Shown here: positions 1 to 6,146 of the stretch, in pieces
Layout of the letters: each line of letters begins with the position of its first letter
Numbering within the stretch: position 1 is the stretch's first letter
NCBI GenBank assembly: GCA_018715585.1
Contig: DVLH01000283.1
Coordinates: 1-7,548, forward strand
Source: Candidatus Aphodomonas merdavium
Lineage (GTDB): Bacteria; Bacillota; Clostridia; Christensenellales; Aristaeellaceae
Length of the DNA stretch: 7,548 nt
Direction of reading: 5' to 3'
Program-made: the position numbers and the translations under genes
Notes under the pieces: generated by a model
What the model saw: only the letters and a program-made list of their open reading frames with translations
Databases searched by the model: none
Told to the model about the DNA's origin: nothing

Positions 1-405
1 GATGTCAATTTGCCCTGTTATTTCCATCACAATGCCGCCGGAACCGAGCATCAGCAAAGAGCCCATCCAATTGGTTGTGGCAACGGGAGAAAGCTCGGTC
101 ACGTTGATGAACAGGCGATCGGGAAAGCTGCGCCAAATGCTGTTGAGCTGTAGGTATTGATGCGCGTTGATACGCTCGGCAGCGGCGGCGGTGTCCAGCG
201 TAAGCATGCTGTCGCCCAAGGAAATGCCTGCGGTTTGCAGTATTTCCTCCGCGGAGATGAATGTGTTGCCTTCCACGGTGACCTGGCGCACGATGAATAT
301 TTTGTTCCCCGCGACGAAAAGTGCGACAGCTGCCAAAGCAAGCAGCGCCGTCAACGCAAGGGCACCGTGTCCCGTTTTCCTTTTGCGAAAACGCCTTCCA
401 TCCAT
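1..405 (-). CDS. ftsQ: Cell division protein FtsQ/DivIB, N-terminal part (3' end beyond window)
   Basis: Translating the minus strand from the ATG at 405 gives 135 open codons to the window edge. Residues 1-13 are a short basic cytoplasmic tail (RRFRKRK). Residues 14-33 are a single hydrophobic membrane segment rich in Ala and Leu. From about residue 36 comes a FtsQ-type POTRA domain: a first strand (IFIVRQVTVEGN), helices containing SAEEILQTAGI, then the typical block SIWRSFPDRLFINVTE (residues 89-104) followed by LSPVA. The family is a bitopic divisome protein that bridges FtsL/FtsB (DivIC) and septal peptidoglycan synthesis outside the membrane. The visible part is about half the usual 230-280 residues. 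The ATG at 405 is chosen because it precedes the basic tail directly and has a weak GGGGTGG just upstream; the frame stays open further upstream, so a TTG start at 417 or 426 is possible. It is divergent from the genes to its right. Local GC (about 55-58% in two lines counted) is lower than in the right half of the window. Confidence 0.9.
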   Translation of the reverse strand, partial: MDGRRFRKRKTGHGALALTALLALAAVALFVAGNKIFIVRQVTVEGNTFISAEEILQTAGISLGDSMLTLDTAAAAERINAHQYLQLNSIWRSFPDRLFINVTELSPVATTNWMGSLLMLGSGGIVMEITGQIDI

Positions 406-523
406 GAGCCACCCCAAGCGCGCAATCAATTTTAAGCCGTTAAGCGATTCGACGCGTGAATGGCTGTTCCCTTCCCAAAGTTGCAGTTTCTTTTTTTTCG
501 GCGGGGCGTCCAAAGGGGAACGG

Positions 524-552
524 TTGAAAATGAAACGACGGCTTGTTATAAT
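524..552 (+). promoter_or_regulatory. Strong extended -10 sigma-A promoter for the glycosylase-pdp-priA operon
   Basis: TTGAAA at 524-529 is separated by exactly 17 nt from TATAAT at 547-552, and an extended -10 TG lies at 544-545 (TGtTATAAT). This is close to the sigma-70/sigma-A consensus at every element. The expected start, about 7 nt after the -10, is A559, which is the first base of the glycosylase ATG. The odd palindrome AACGGTT (519-525) touches the -35 and is the only operator-like sequence seen. Confidence 0.85.
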
Positions 553-573
553 GGAAACATGGCAGAATGTCGG
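545..573 (-). promoter_or_regulatory. Candidate sigma-A promoter for ftsQ, overlapping the divergent promoter
   Basis: Read on the minus strand, CCGACA (plus 573-568, four of six bases match TTGACA) is followed by a 17-nt spacer and TATAAC (plus 550-545, five of six match TATAAT). Transcription would begin near 538, giving ftsQ a leader of about 130 nt that includes a run of eight A (complement of 491-498). The -10 shares the TATA at 547-550 with the right-reading -10. The match is moderate and has no extended -10 TG, so this is a candidate. I found no better promoter nearer to ftsQ. Confidence 0.4.
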
Positions 574-1068
574 TCTTTTCCGCCGGTTTACGCGCCCGAT
601 GCGCGCGTGTTGATTCTTGGTAGCATGCCCGGCGAGGCGTCGCTGAAGGCAGGGCAGTATTATGCCCATGCGCGCAACGCGTTTTGGCCGATAATGTTTT
701 CCCTTTGGGAAGAGCCGCCTGCGGCGCAATACGATCAAAAAACCGCGCTGCTGTTGCGGCGGCGCATCGCGCTGTGGGATGTGGCGTCGGTGTGCGAGCG
801 GGAAGGCAGCCTCGATAGCGCCATTCGCGGTGCGGCGGCGAACGATTTTGCGTGGCTTTTTGCCGTGTGCAGTGGGATTCACACGGTTTTTTTCAACGGA
901 CAAACGGCTTTTTCAATGTATCATAGGCTGTGTGGCAGCGTGGGCGCGGACAAACGGCGCGTGCGCCTGCCTTCGACAAGCCCGGCGTACACGCTGCCCT
1001 TTGCGCGCAAGCTGGAGGCGTGGCGGGCTGTGCGCTTGGCGGCGGAACGGGGAAGCGCGGAGGGATAA
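559..1068 (+). CDS. DNA-deoxyinosine glycosylase (HDG, uracil-DNA glycosylase superfamily)
   Basis: This 169-residue protein matches the family 6, hypoxanthine-DNA glycosylase branch of the uracil-DNA glycosylase fold. Such enzymes excise hypoxanthine (from deaminated adenine), and some also excise uracil, starting base-excision repair. The visible motifs are LILGSMPGEASL (18-29), the motif-1 region with GQYYAHARNAFWPIM (32-46), LWDVASVCEREGSLDSAIR (72-90), FFNGQTAF (111-118) and the motif-3 loop LPSTSPAYT (137-145). N40 is the likely catalytic Asn, by recall of the family rather than alignment. The start at 559 is preferred because family members begin just before the FPPV...VLILGS segment. 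Starting at 460 instead would add 33 unrelated residues and put the promoter inside the gene. No proper ribosome binding site precedes 559; the predicted transcript begins at the ATG. The gene ends 2 nt before pdp and its last codons contain the pdp ribosome binding site. Confidence 0.85.
   Translation: MAECRSFPPVYAPDARVLILGSMPGEASLKAGQYYAHARNAFWPIMFSLWEEPPAAQYDQKTALLLRRRIALWDVASVCEREGSLDSAIRGAAANDFAWLFAVCSGIHTVFFNGQTAFSMYHRLCGSVGADKRRVRLPSTSPAYTLPFARKLEAWRAVRLAAERGSAEG
1059..1064 (+). promoter_or_regulatory. Ribosome binding site of pdp, inside the end of the glycosylase gene
   Basis: GGAGGG lies 6 nt before the ATG at 1071 and just ahead of the glycosylase stop codon TAA (1066-1068). The spacing is ideal for 1071 and too long for the second ATG at 1080, so it decides the pdp start. 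Its position suggests translational coupling, since ribosomes finishing the glycosylase would keep the site open. Confidence 0.8.
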
Positions 1069-1070
1069 AA

Positions 1071-2396
1071 ATGTTCAACATGGTGGATCTAATCGAAAAA
1101 AAGAAACGCGGGCAGGCGTTGAGCCGCCAGGAACTCGACTTTTTCGCGTTGGGTGCGGCGCGCAGGACGATTCCCGACTATCAGCTGGCAGCGCTGCTGA
1201 TGGCTATCTGGTTCCGCGGCATGACGGCGGAGGAAACGCGCGATTTAACGCTGGCCATGGTGGCGTCGGGCGAGGTGGCGGACCTGTCGGCGGCGGGCGG
1301 GTTGTGTGTGGATAAGCACTCCACCGGTGGCGTGGGCGATACGACGACGCTTGTCGTGGGGCCGCTGTGCGCCGCCTGCGGGCTGAAGGTGGCCAAGATG
1401 AGCGGGCGCGGGCTGGGCCATACGGGCGGAACGCTCGATAAAATCGAAAGCATCCCCGGCGCGCGCATCGATCTGTCGATGGAGCGGTTTGTGGCGCAGG
1501 TGCGGGAGATTGGCCTGGCGGTCATCGGGCAGACAGGAGACCTTGCGCCGGCGGATAAGGCGCTGTATGCGCTGCGGGACGTGACGGGCACGGTTGATTG
1601 CTTGCCGCTCGTCGTCTCCTCGATCATGTCCAAGAAGATTGCCTCCGGCGCGGGGGCCATCGTGCTTGACGTTAAGACGGGCAGCGGCGCGATCATGCGC
1701 GATTTGGAAAGCAGCATCGAGCTGGCAAAGGCCATGGTGGATGTGGGCAGGCTTGCGGGGAAGCCGACGCTTGCGCTGGTGACGGGCATGGACCAGCCGT
1801 TGGGTACGCATGTGGGCAATGCGCTGGAGGTGAAGGAAGCTATCGACATCCTTGCTGGGCGTGCGAAAGGGCGGCTGTTGGAAGTCAGCCTGCGCTTGGG
1901 CACGCTGATGCTGGTGGCCGGCGGGCGCGCGGCGGAGGAAAGGCAGGCGCGTGCGCTGCTGGAGGAGGCGCTGGCGAGCGGCGCAGGGCTTGAAAAACTG
2001 CGGCAGATGATTGCGGCGCAGGGCGGCGATGCGTGCGTGTGCGACGATACGCGCCTGCTGCCGCAGGCGGCGCGGAAAATTCCCGTTCGGGCGGAGCGGG
2101 CCGGATATGTCGCGGCAATGAATACGGCGCAGATCGGCCTTGCTTCGCAGCGCCTCGGCGCGGGAAGGCTGAGCAAGGAGGATGCGATTGATCCCGCCGT
2201 GGGGCTTGTGATGGACGTTTCAATCGGCGATCGGGTGGAAAAAGGCGGCGTGCTTGCAACGCTCTATGCCAATGAAAAGGGCGTGGAGGAAGCCGAAGCG
2301 TTGCTGCGCGGTGCGATTGCCATTGCCGGCGAACCAGGAGACGCGCCGCGGCTGATCGACGCGCTCGTGCGGCCGGAGGGAGTCGAACGGTTTTGA
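1071..2396 (+). CDS. pdp: Pyrimidine-nucleoside phosphorylase
   Basis: The 441-residue product matches the whole thymidine/pyrimidine-nucleoside phosphorylase family (Bacillus subtilis Pdp is about 433). It catalyses reversible phosphorolysis of uridine, deoxyuridine or thymidine to the free base and (deoxy)ribose-1-phosphate in cytoplasmic pyrimidine salvage. Visible features are the N-terminal helical domain, phosphate-binding KHSTGGVGD (82-90), the family signature SGRGLGHTGGTLDKIE (111-126), and base-contacting residues equivalent to E. coli Arg171, Ser186 and Lys190, here R169 (ALRDVTGTV), S184 and K188 (SSIMSKK). The C-terminal PYNP_C domain holds LGAGRLSKEDAIDPAVGL (362-379) and GDRVEKG. 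VAKMSGRG, as recalled from the Bacillus enzyme, favours the broad-specificity Pdp over strict thymidine phosphorylase DeoA. No active-site residue appears lost. It starts 2 nt after the glycosylase stop and its TGA overlaps the priA start by 4 nt. Its usual partners deoC, cdd and punA are absent here. Confidence 0.93.
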   Translation: MFNMVDLIEKKKRGQALSRQELDFFALGAARRTIPDYQLAALLMAIWFRGMTAEETRDLTLAMVASGEVADLSAAGGLCVDKHSTGGVGDTTTLVVGPLCAACGLKVAKMSGRGLGHTGGTLDKIESIPGARIDLSMERFVAQVREIGLAVIGQTGDLAPADKALYALRDVTGTVDCLPLVVSSIMSKKIASGAGAIVLDVKTGSGAIMRDLESSIELAKAMVDVGRLAGKPTLALVTGMDQPLGTHVGNALEVKEAIDILAGRAKGRLLEVSLRLGTLMLVAGGRAAEERQARALLEEALASGAGLEKLRQMIAAQGGDACVCDDTRLLPQAARKIPVRAERAGYVAAMNTAQIGLASQRLGAGRLSKEDAIDPAVGLVMDVSIGDRVEKGGVLATLYANEKGVEEAEALLRGAIAIAGEPGDAPRLIDALVRPEGVERF

Positions 2397-4636
2397 GATA
2401 CGCCGAGGTTGTGGTGGAAATTGCGGCCGAGAGCGTTTCTCATGTGTTCACATACCGCGTGCCGGAAGGGATGGAGGTAAAGCCCGGCATGCGGGTGCTC
2501 GTCCCGTTTGGGCCGCGCAAGGTGGAAGGCTACGCGCTGCGCTTGCGGGAGGACCCGGGCGGCGTGCCGGAGAAAAAAGTGCGGCCCGTGCTCCGCACGC
2601 TTGAGGACTATCCCGCGCTGTTGCCCGCACTGGTTGATTTGGCTTACTGGCTGACGGAAAAAACGCGCTGCCTGCCCGTGGAGGCGCTGCGGCTGATGCT
2701 GCCGGCGCAGATGCGCGGCGGCCGCGTGAAGGAAAAGACGGCGCAGTATGCCGAGCTGTGCTGTGGGGAGGCCGGCTTTGACGCGCTGTTGGCCGCAGAG
2801 GCCCGCGCACCGCGGCGGCAGCAGATTTTGCTGGCGCTGCGCGAAGGGCCGCGCCCGGCCGCACAGCTGCGCGCGCTCAGCGCTGATGGGTTTAAAAACC
2901 TCGTTTCCCGCGGCATCGTTGTATTGCGGGATGAGCGGACGCTGCGCGAACCGTTCGTGGCGCAAACGCCGGATGCCGCGTGCGAACCGGAACTGACGGC
3001 CGACCAACAGGCTGTGCTGGAACAGATTTTGCCGCCGCTGGAGCGGGGCGAAGGGCGTTTTTTGCTCTATGGCGTGACGGGTAGCGGCAAGACGGAGGTG
3101 TATATCCGCGCCGTGCGCCGTGCGCTGCAGCTGGGCAAGGCGGCGATTGTGCTCGTGCCGGAAATCGCGCTGACACCGCAGATGACGAGCTGGTTCCGCG
3201 CGCGCTTTGGGCAGGACGCCGCGGTGCTGCATTCTCGCCTGTCCGCCGGGGAGCGGTTTGACGAGTGGACGCGCATCCGCCGGGGCGAGGCGCGCGTGGT
3301 AATCGGCGCGCGCTCGGCCGTGTTTGCGCCGTGCGAGCGGCTGGGCCTGATTATCGTAGACGAAGAGCACGAGCAGAGCTATCTTTCCGACAAGCACCCG
3401 CGCTATGACGCACGCGAGGTGGCGCAGCGCCGCTGCGAGCAGGAGGGCGGCTTGCTGCTGCTGGCGAGCGCCACGCCGTCGCTTAAGACGTTTGCGCGCG
3501 CCCTGCCGAACATGAAAAGCGCGCTGGGGCCGCTGACGCTTGTGGAAATGCCGCGGCGCGTGCAGGGAAGGCCGCTGCCGGATGTGGAAATCGTGGACAT
3601 GCGCCGGGAGCTTGCGCGCGGGAACACGAGCGTGTTTTCCGGCAGGCTGGAGACGGCGCTGCGCGCATGCCTTGCGCGCGGCGAGCAGGCGATGCTCTTT
3701 ATCAACCGCAGGGGATATTCCACGTTCGTCAGCTGCCGCTCGTGCGGCTATGTGGTCAAATGCCCCGATTGCGATGTGAGCATGACCTACCACCGCGACG
3801 GCGACGTGCTGCGCTGCCACTACTGCGGCCGGGAGGAAAAACCGCCCCGGGCATGCCCTGCTTGCGGCAGCCGGTATATCCGCTATTTCGGTGCGGGCAC
3901 GCAAAAGGTGGAAGAAGCGCTTCACGAGCGATTCCCGGGCGTTGGCAGCATCCGCATGGATCTGGACACGACGGGCGGCAAGGACGCGCACGCCCGGCTG
4001 CTCGATGCGTTCCGGCGGGGAGAGGCGCAGGTGCTGATCGGGACGCAGATGATCGCCAAAGGGCTTGATTTCCCGCGCGTGACGCTGGTGGGCGTCGTAG
4101 CGGCGGACGCGACGCTGAACCTGCCCGACTACCGCAGCCAGGAGCGCGCGTTTGAGCTGATCGTCCAGGTGGCCGGGCGCGCCGGGCGGGCGCAGCGCAA
4201 GGGGCTTGTGATCGTACAGACGTACGACCCGCGCAATTACGCGATTGAGGCGGCCGCGCGGCAAGATTTCCGTGCGTTTTTTGAGACGGAGTTCAACCGG
4301 CGCCGCCGGGGGCTGTTTCCCCCGTTTACGCTGCTGACGCGCATTTTGATCGAATCGGCTGATGAAAAGCTGGCCCAGAGCCTGGCGGAGGCCTATGAAC
4401 AGGAGCTCCAGGCGCTTTTTGCGCGCGAACCGCAGCTGCGGCGTCAGGCGGTGCAGATGCGGGCAATGGAGGCGCCCGTCAAGCGCCTGCGCGGCCGGGC
4501 GCGCTTTCAGGTGTTTTGCAAGCTGTATGCCCGCGGGCCTACGCCGCAGGTGCTCGCGGCGATGCGGGAAATTGCCGCGCGCCCCGTGGAGGGGGCGCAG
4601 GTTTTCCTTGAGGTGGACCCAGCAAATATGATATAA
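2393..4636 (+). CDS. priA: Primosomal protein N' (replication restart helicase PriA)
   Basis: This 747-residue protein is a complete PriA, the 3'-to-5' superfamily 2 helicase that recognises stalled forks and reloads the replicative helicase. In order: the N-terminal 3'-DNA-binding domain (about 1-105), a winged-helix region (to about 195), Walker A GVTGSGKT (227-234), LVPEIALTPQ (254-263), Walker B DEEH (323-326) followed by the Trp/Tyr-type fork-sensing loop region, and LASATPS (357-363). All eight zinc-binding cysteines are present (448, 451, 457, 460, 475, 478, 488, 491). Then come GTQMIAKGLDFP (550-561), QVAGRAGR (592-599) and the C-terminal domain ending EVDPANMI. The start is TTG at 2393, which overlaps the pdp TGA as TTGA; it matches the usual family beginning (RYAEVVVE), with GGAGGG at 2375-2380 upstream. 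The overlap implies translational coupling to pdp, and the weak TTG start may keep PriA low. The last codons double as a promoter for the next genes. Confidence 0.96.
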   Translation: MRYAEVVVEIAAESVSHVFTYRVPEGMEVKPGMRVLVPFGPRKVEGYALRLREDPGGVPEKKVRPVLRTLEDYPALLPALVDLAYWLTEKTRCLPVEALRLMLPAQMRGGRVKEKTAQYAELCCGEAGFDALLAAEARAPRRQQILLALREGPRPAAQLRALSADGFKNLVSRGIVVLRDERTLREPFVAQTPDAACEPELTADQQAVLEQILPPLERGEGRFLLYGVTGSGKTEVYIRAVRRALQLGKAAIVLVPEIALTPQMTSWFRARFGQDAAVLHSRLSAGERFDEWTRIRRGEARVVIGARSAVFAPCERLGLIIVDEEHEQSYLSDKHPRYDAREVAQRRCEQEGGLLLLASATPSLKTFARALPNMKSALGPLTLVEMPRRVQGRPLPDVEIVDMRRELARGNTSVFSGRLETALRACLARGEQAMLFINRRGYSTFVSCRSCGYVVKCPDCDVSMTYHRDGDVLRCHYCGREEKPPRACPACGSRYIRYFGAGTQKVEEALHERFPGVGSIRMDLDTTGGKDAHARLLDAFRRGEAQVLIGTQMIAKGLDFPRVTLVGVVAADATLNLPDYRSQERAFELIVQVAGRAGRAQRKGLVIVQTYDPRNYAIEAAARQDFRAFFETEFNRRRRGLFPPFTLLTRILIESADEKLAQSLAEAYEQELQALFAREPQLRRQAVQMRAMEAPVKRLRGRARFQVFCKLYARGPTPQVLAAMREIAARPVEGAQVFLEVDPANMI

Positions 4637-4637
4637 T
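4608..4637 (+). promoter_or_regulatory. Internal extended -10 promoter for def-fmt-rsmB, overlapping the end of priA
   Basis: TTGAGG (4608-4613, four of six match) is followed by an 18-nt spacer and TATAAT (4632-4637), with an extended -10 TG at 4629-4630 (TGaTATAAT). The priA stop codon TAA (4634-4636) lies inside the -10. The surrounding 42 bases from 4621 have about 8 G or C, an AT island in otherwise very GC-rich DNA. Transcription should start near 4643-4646, giving def a leader of roughly 62-65 nt. Confidence 0.7.
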
Positions 4638-4659
4638 AAAAAATTAGAAAGCAATTGCA

Positions 4660-4687
4660 TTTCCGGCGTGCTGCGCGCCGGGGGAAA
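4660..4687 (+). promoter_or_regulatory. def leader: Hairpin in the def leader, just before the ribosome binding site
   Basis: CCGGCG (4663-4668) and CGCCGG (4676-4681) form a perfect 6-bp stem around a 7-nt loop. An alternative lower stem pairs TTTCC (4660-4664) with GGAAA (4683-4687), keeping the inner GGCG/CGCC and leaving a 3-nt bulge. No T-run follows on either strand, so it is not a typical terminator. A separate 8-bp palindrome GCAATTGC lies at 4651-4658. The role is unknown; it may protect the 5' end or influence translation. Confidence 0.5.
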
Positions 4688-4691
4688 TCAG

Positions 4692-4697
4692 GGAGGT
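4692..4697 (+). promoter_or_regulatory. Ribosome binding site of def
   Basis: GGAGGT lies 10 nt before the ATG at 4708 and only 4 nt after the end of the leader hairpin. It supports 4708 as the def start. It is usable when the hairpin is folded, since the stem does not include it. Confidence 0.75.
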
Positions 4698-4707
4698 TTA
4701 GCGGAAA

Positions 4708-5202
4708 ATGGCGATCCGTCAGGTGGTAAAAATCGGGGAGGAAGTACTGCGCAAAAAATCGCGCCCGGTCGACGTGCTCAACCGTCGCATCCTGACGCTG
4801 CTGGACGATATGGCGGAGACAATGTACGCGGAGGATGGCGTAGGCCTGGCCGCGCCGCAGGTGGGCGTGCTGCGCCGGGCGATTACCGTCGATGTGGGCG
4901 ATGAAAACGGGCTGTTTCAGCTGGTCAACCCGCAGATCGTCAGCATGGAGGGGGAGCAGGAAAGCCTGGAGGGCTGCCTGAGCGTTCCCGGGCGCCATGG
5001 CGTCGTGCCGCGCCCCAAACGTGTGACGGTACAGGCATTAAACCGCGCCGGCCGTCCGGTACAGATCGAGGCGGAAGGCCTGCTGGCCGTGGCGCTCTGC
5101 CATGAGATCGATCACCTGGACGGGATTCTCTACATTGACAAACAAATCCGCGAGGTGGAGGAGGAAGAGCTTTTGCGCGGGAAGGAGGCAGAGCCGACGT
5201 GA
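4708..5202 (+). CDS. def: Peptide deformylase
   Basis: The 164-residue enzyme removes the N-formyl group from the first methionine of new proteins at the ribosome exit. All three family motifs are intact: GVGLAAPQ (44-51), EGCLS (88-92) and HEIDH (132-136). The metal ligands are C90, H132 and H136, with E133 as the catalytic acid/base. It is a typical size for the shorter, type 1-like deformylases, and ends in an acidic then mixed tail (EVEEEELLRGKEAEPT). It is the first gene after the internal promoter. Its TGA overlaps the fmt start by 4 nt (GTGA), so it is probably translationally coupled to fmt. This pairing matches the shared pathway, since Fmt adds the group that Def later removes. Confidence 0.96.
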   Translation: MAIRQVVKIGEEVLRKKSRPVDVLNRRILTLLDDMAETMYAEDGVGLAAPQVGVLRRAITVDVGDENGLFQLVNPQIVSMEGEQESLEGCLSVPGRHGVVPRPKRVTVQALNRAGRPVQIEAEGLLAVALCHEIDHLDGILYIDKQIREVEEEELLRGKEAEPT

Positions 5203-6146
5203 AGATTGTCTTTATGGGCACGCCGCAGTTTGCGGTGCCGTCGCTGGCGGCACTGCTGGACGCCGGGTACGAGGTGGCCGCCTGCTGTACGCAGCCCGAC
5301 CGCCCGCAGGGGAGGCACATGCACCTGACGCCCTGCCCCGTCAAAGCGTATGCGCAGGAACATGGCGTTCCCGTGCTGCAGTTTGAGCGCATCCGCCGTC
5401 AGGAAGGGCTGGACACGCTGAGCGCAATCGCGCCGGACCTGTTTGTGACGGCGGCGTTCGGGCAGATCCTCTCGCAAAAGCTGTTGGACATCCCCCGCCT
5501 GGGCACGGTGAACGTCCATGCGTCGCTGCTGCCGTTTTACCGCGGCCCCGCGCCGGTCAACTGGTGCCTGATCTGCGGGGAGACAAAGACGGGCGTGACG
5601 ACGATGATGACGGACGCGGGCGTGGATACGGGCGACATTTTGCTTCAGCGCGAAACGCCCATCGCTCCGGAGGAGGATGCCGGCGCGCTGACGCTGCGGC
5701 TTTCACAGCTGGGGGCGGAGCTGCTGCTGGAGACGCTGCGCCGCATCGAGGCCGGGGACTGCCCGCGCACGCCGCAGGACCATGCCGCAGCCACCCGTCA
5801 CCCGATGCTGACCAAACAGACGGGCCATGTGGACTTTCGACGCACGGCGCAGGAGGTGTGCAACCTTGTGCGCGGCGTAAGCCCGTGGCCGGGGGCTTGG
5901 ACGGAGTTTGGCGGCGGCGTCCTCAAGATTTGGCAGGCGCGCGTTGCCCAGGGCAGCGGCTTGGCCGGCGAGGTGCTGCCGGCAGGCACGGGCCAGGGCC
6001 TTGTCGTTGCCTGCGGGGAAGGCGCGGTAGAGATTACACAATTACAGGCGCCCGGTGCAAAGCGCATGCAGGCGCAGGCCTATTTGCGCGGACGGCCGGT
6101 TCCGCCGGGTTCCGTCCTGGGGAAGGGGACAAAAGAAGATGGCTGA
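5199..6146 (+). CDS. fmt: Methionyl-tRNA formyltransferase
   Basis: The 315-residue protein transfers a formyl group from 10-formyl-tetrahydrofolate to Met-tRNA(fMet) for translation initiation. The N-terminal Rossmann domain begins KIVFMGTPQFAVPSL. Catalytic residues of the formyltransferase family are N105 and H107 (NVHASLLP, 105-112) and D143 (GVDTGDIL), in the same spacing as E. coli N108, H110 and D146. The segment PDRPQGRHMHLTPCPVK (33-49) is the insertion loop that contacts the tRNA acceptor. The C-terminal OB-like domain starts near residue 205. The start is GTG at 5199, overlapping the def stop, with AAGGAGG (5182-5188) 10 nt upstream. Starting at GTG puts the first strand (KIVFMGTP) directly after the initiator, as in the family. 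Its stop overlaps the rsmB start by 8 nt. Confidence 0.96.
   Translation: MKIVFMGTPQFAVPSLAALLDAGYEVAACCTQPDRPQGRHMHLTPCPVKAYAQEHGVPVLQFERIRRQEGLDTLSAIAPDLFVTAAFGQILSQKLLDIPRLGTVNVHASLLPFYRGPAPVNWCLICGETKTGVTTMMTDAGVDTGDILLQRETPIAPEEDAGALTLRLSQLGAELLLETLRRIEAGDCPRTPQDHAAATRHPMLTKQTGHVDFRRTAQEVCNLVRGVSPWPGAWTEFGGGVLKIWQARVAQGSGLAGEVLPAGTGQGLVVACGEGAVEITQLQAPGAKRMQAQAYLRGRPVPPGSVLGKGTKEDG

Noticed and set aside
5..412. A 135-codon minus-strand frame beginning with GTG at 412.
   Set aside because: It is out of frame with ftsQ, whose POTRA domain and membrane segment are clear in the frame starting at 405.
426..460. A closer promoter for ftsQ using TAAAAT on the minus strand.
   Set aside because: The only -35-like sequence (TTCACG) is 20 nt away, too far for normal sigma-A recognition.
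487..499. The plus-strand T-run as a terminator.
   Set aside because: No stable stem precedes it and no plus-strand gene lies upstream of it.
460..558. An upstream ATG extending the glycosylase by 33 residues.
   Set aside because: The added residues do not resemble the family N-terminus, and the stretch contains the -35 and -10 of the promoter that would transcribe it.
510..560. A LexA (SOS) operator controlling the repair operon.
   Set aside because: No GAAC-N4-GTTC type palindrome is present; AACGGTT at 519-525 does not fit the spacing.
1181..2176. A 331-codon minus-strand open frame opposite pdp.
   Set aside because: It is Ser/Ala/Pro/Arg-rich shadow coding of the conserved pdp gene, without a ribosome binding site or recognisable domain.
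2264..4660. A 798-codon open frame on the minus strand opposite priA.
   Set aside because: Its translation is a low-information mix of Arg, His, Gln and Ala with no domain. It arises because GC-rich codons on the plus strand rarely make stops on the opposite strand. priA on the plus strand has every family motif.
4660..4687. The hairpin as a Rho-independent terminator after priA.
   Set aside because: No T-run follows it on the plus strand, and on the minus strand the sequence after the stem is AAATGC. It also lies downstream of a promoter and directly before the def ribosome binding site.
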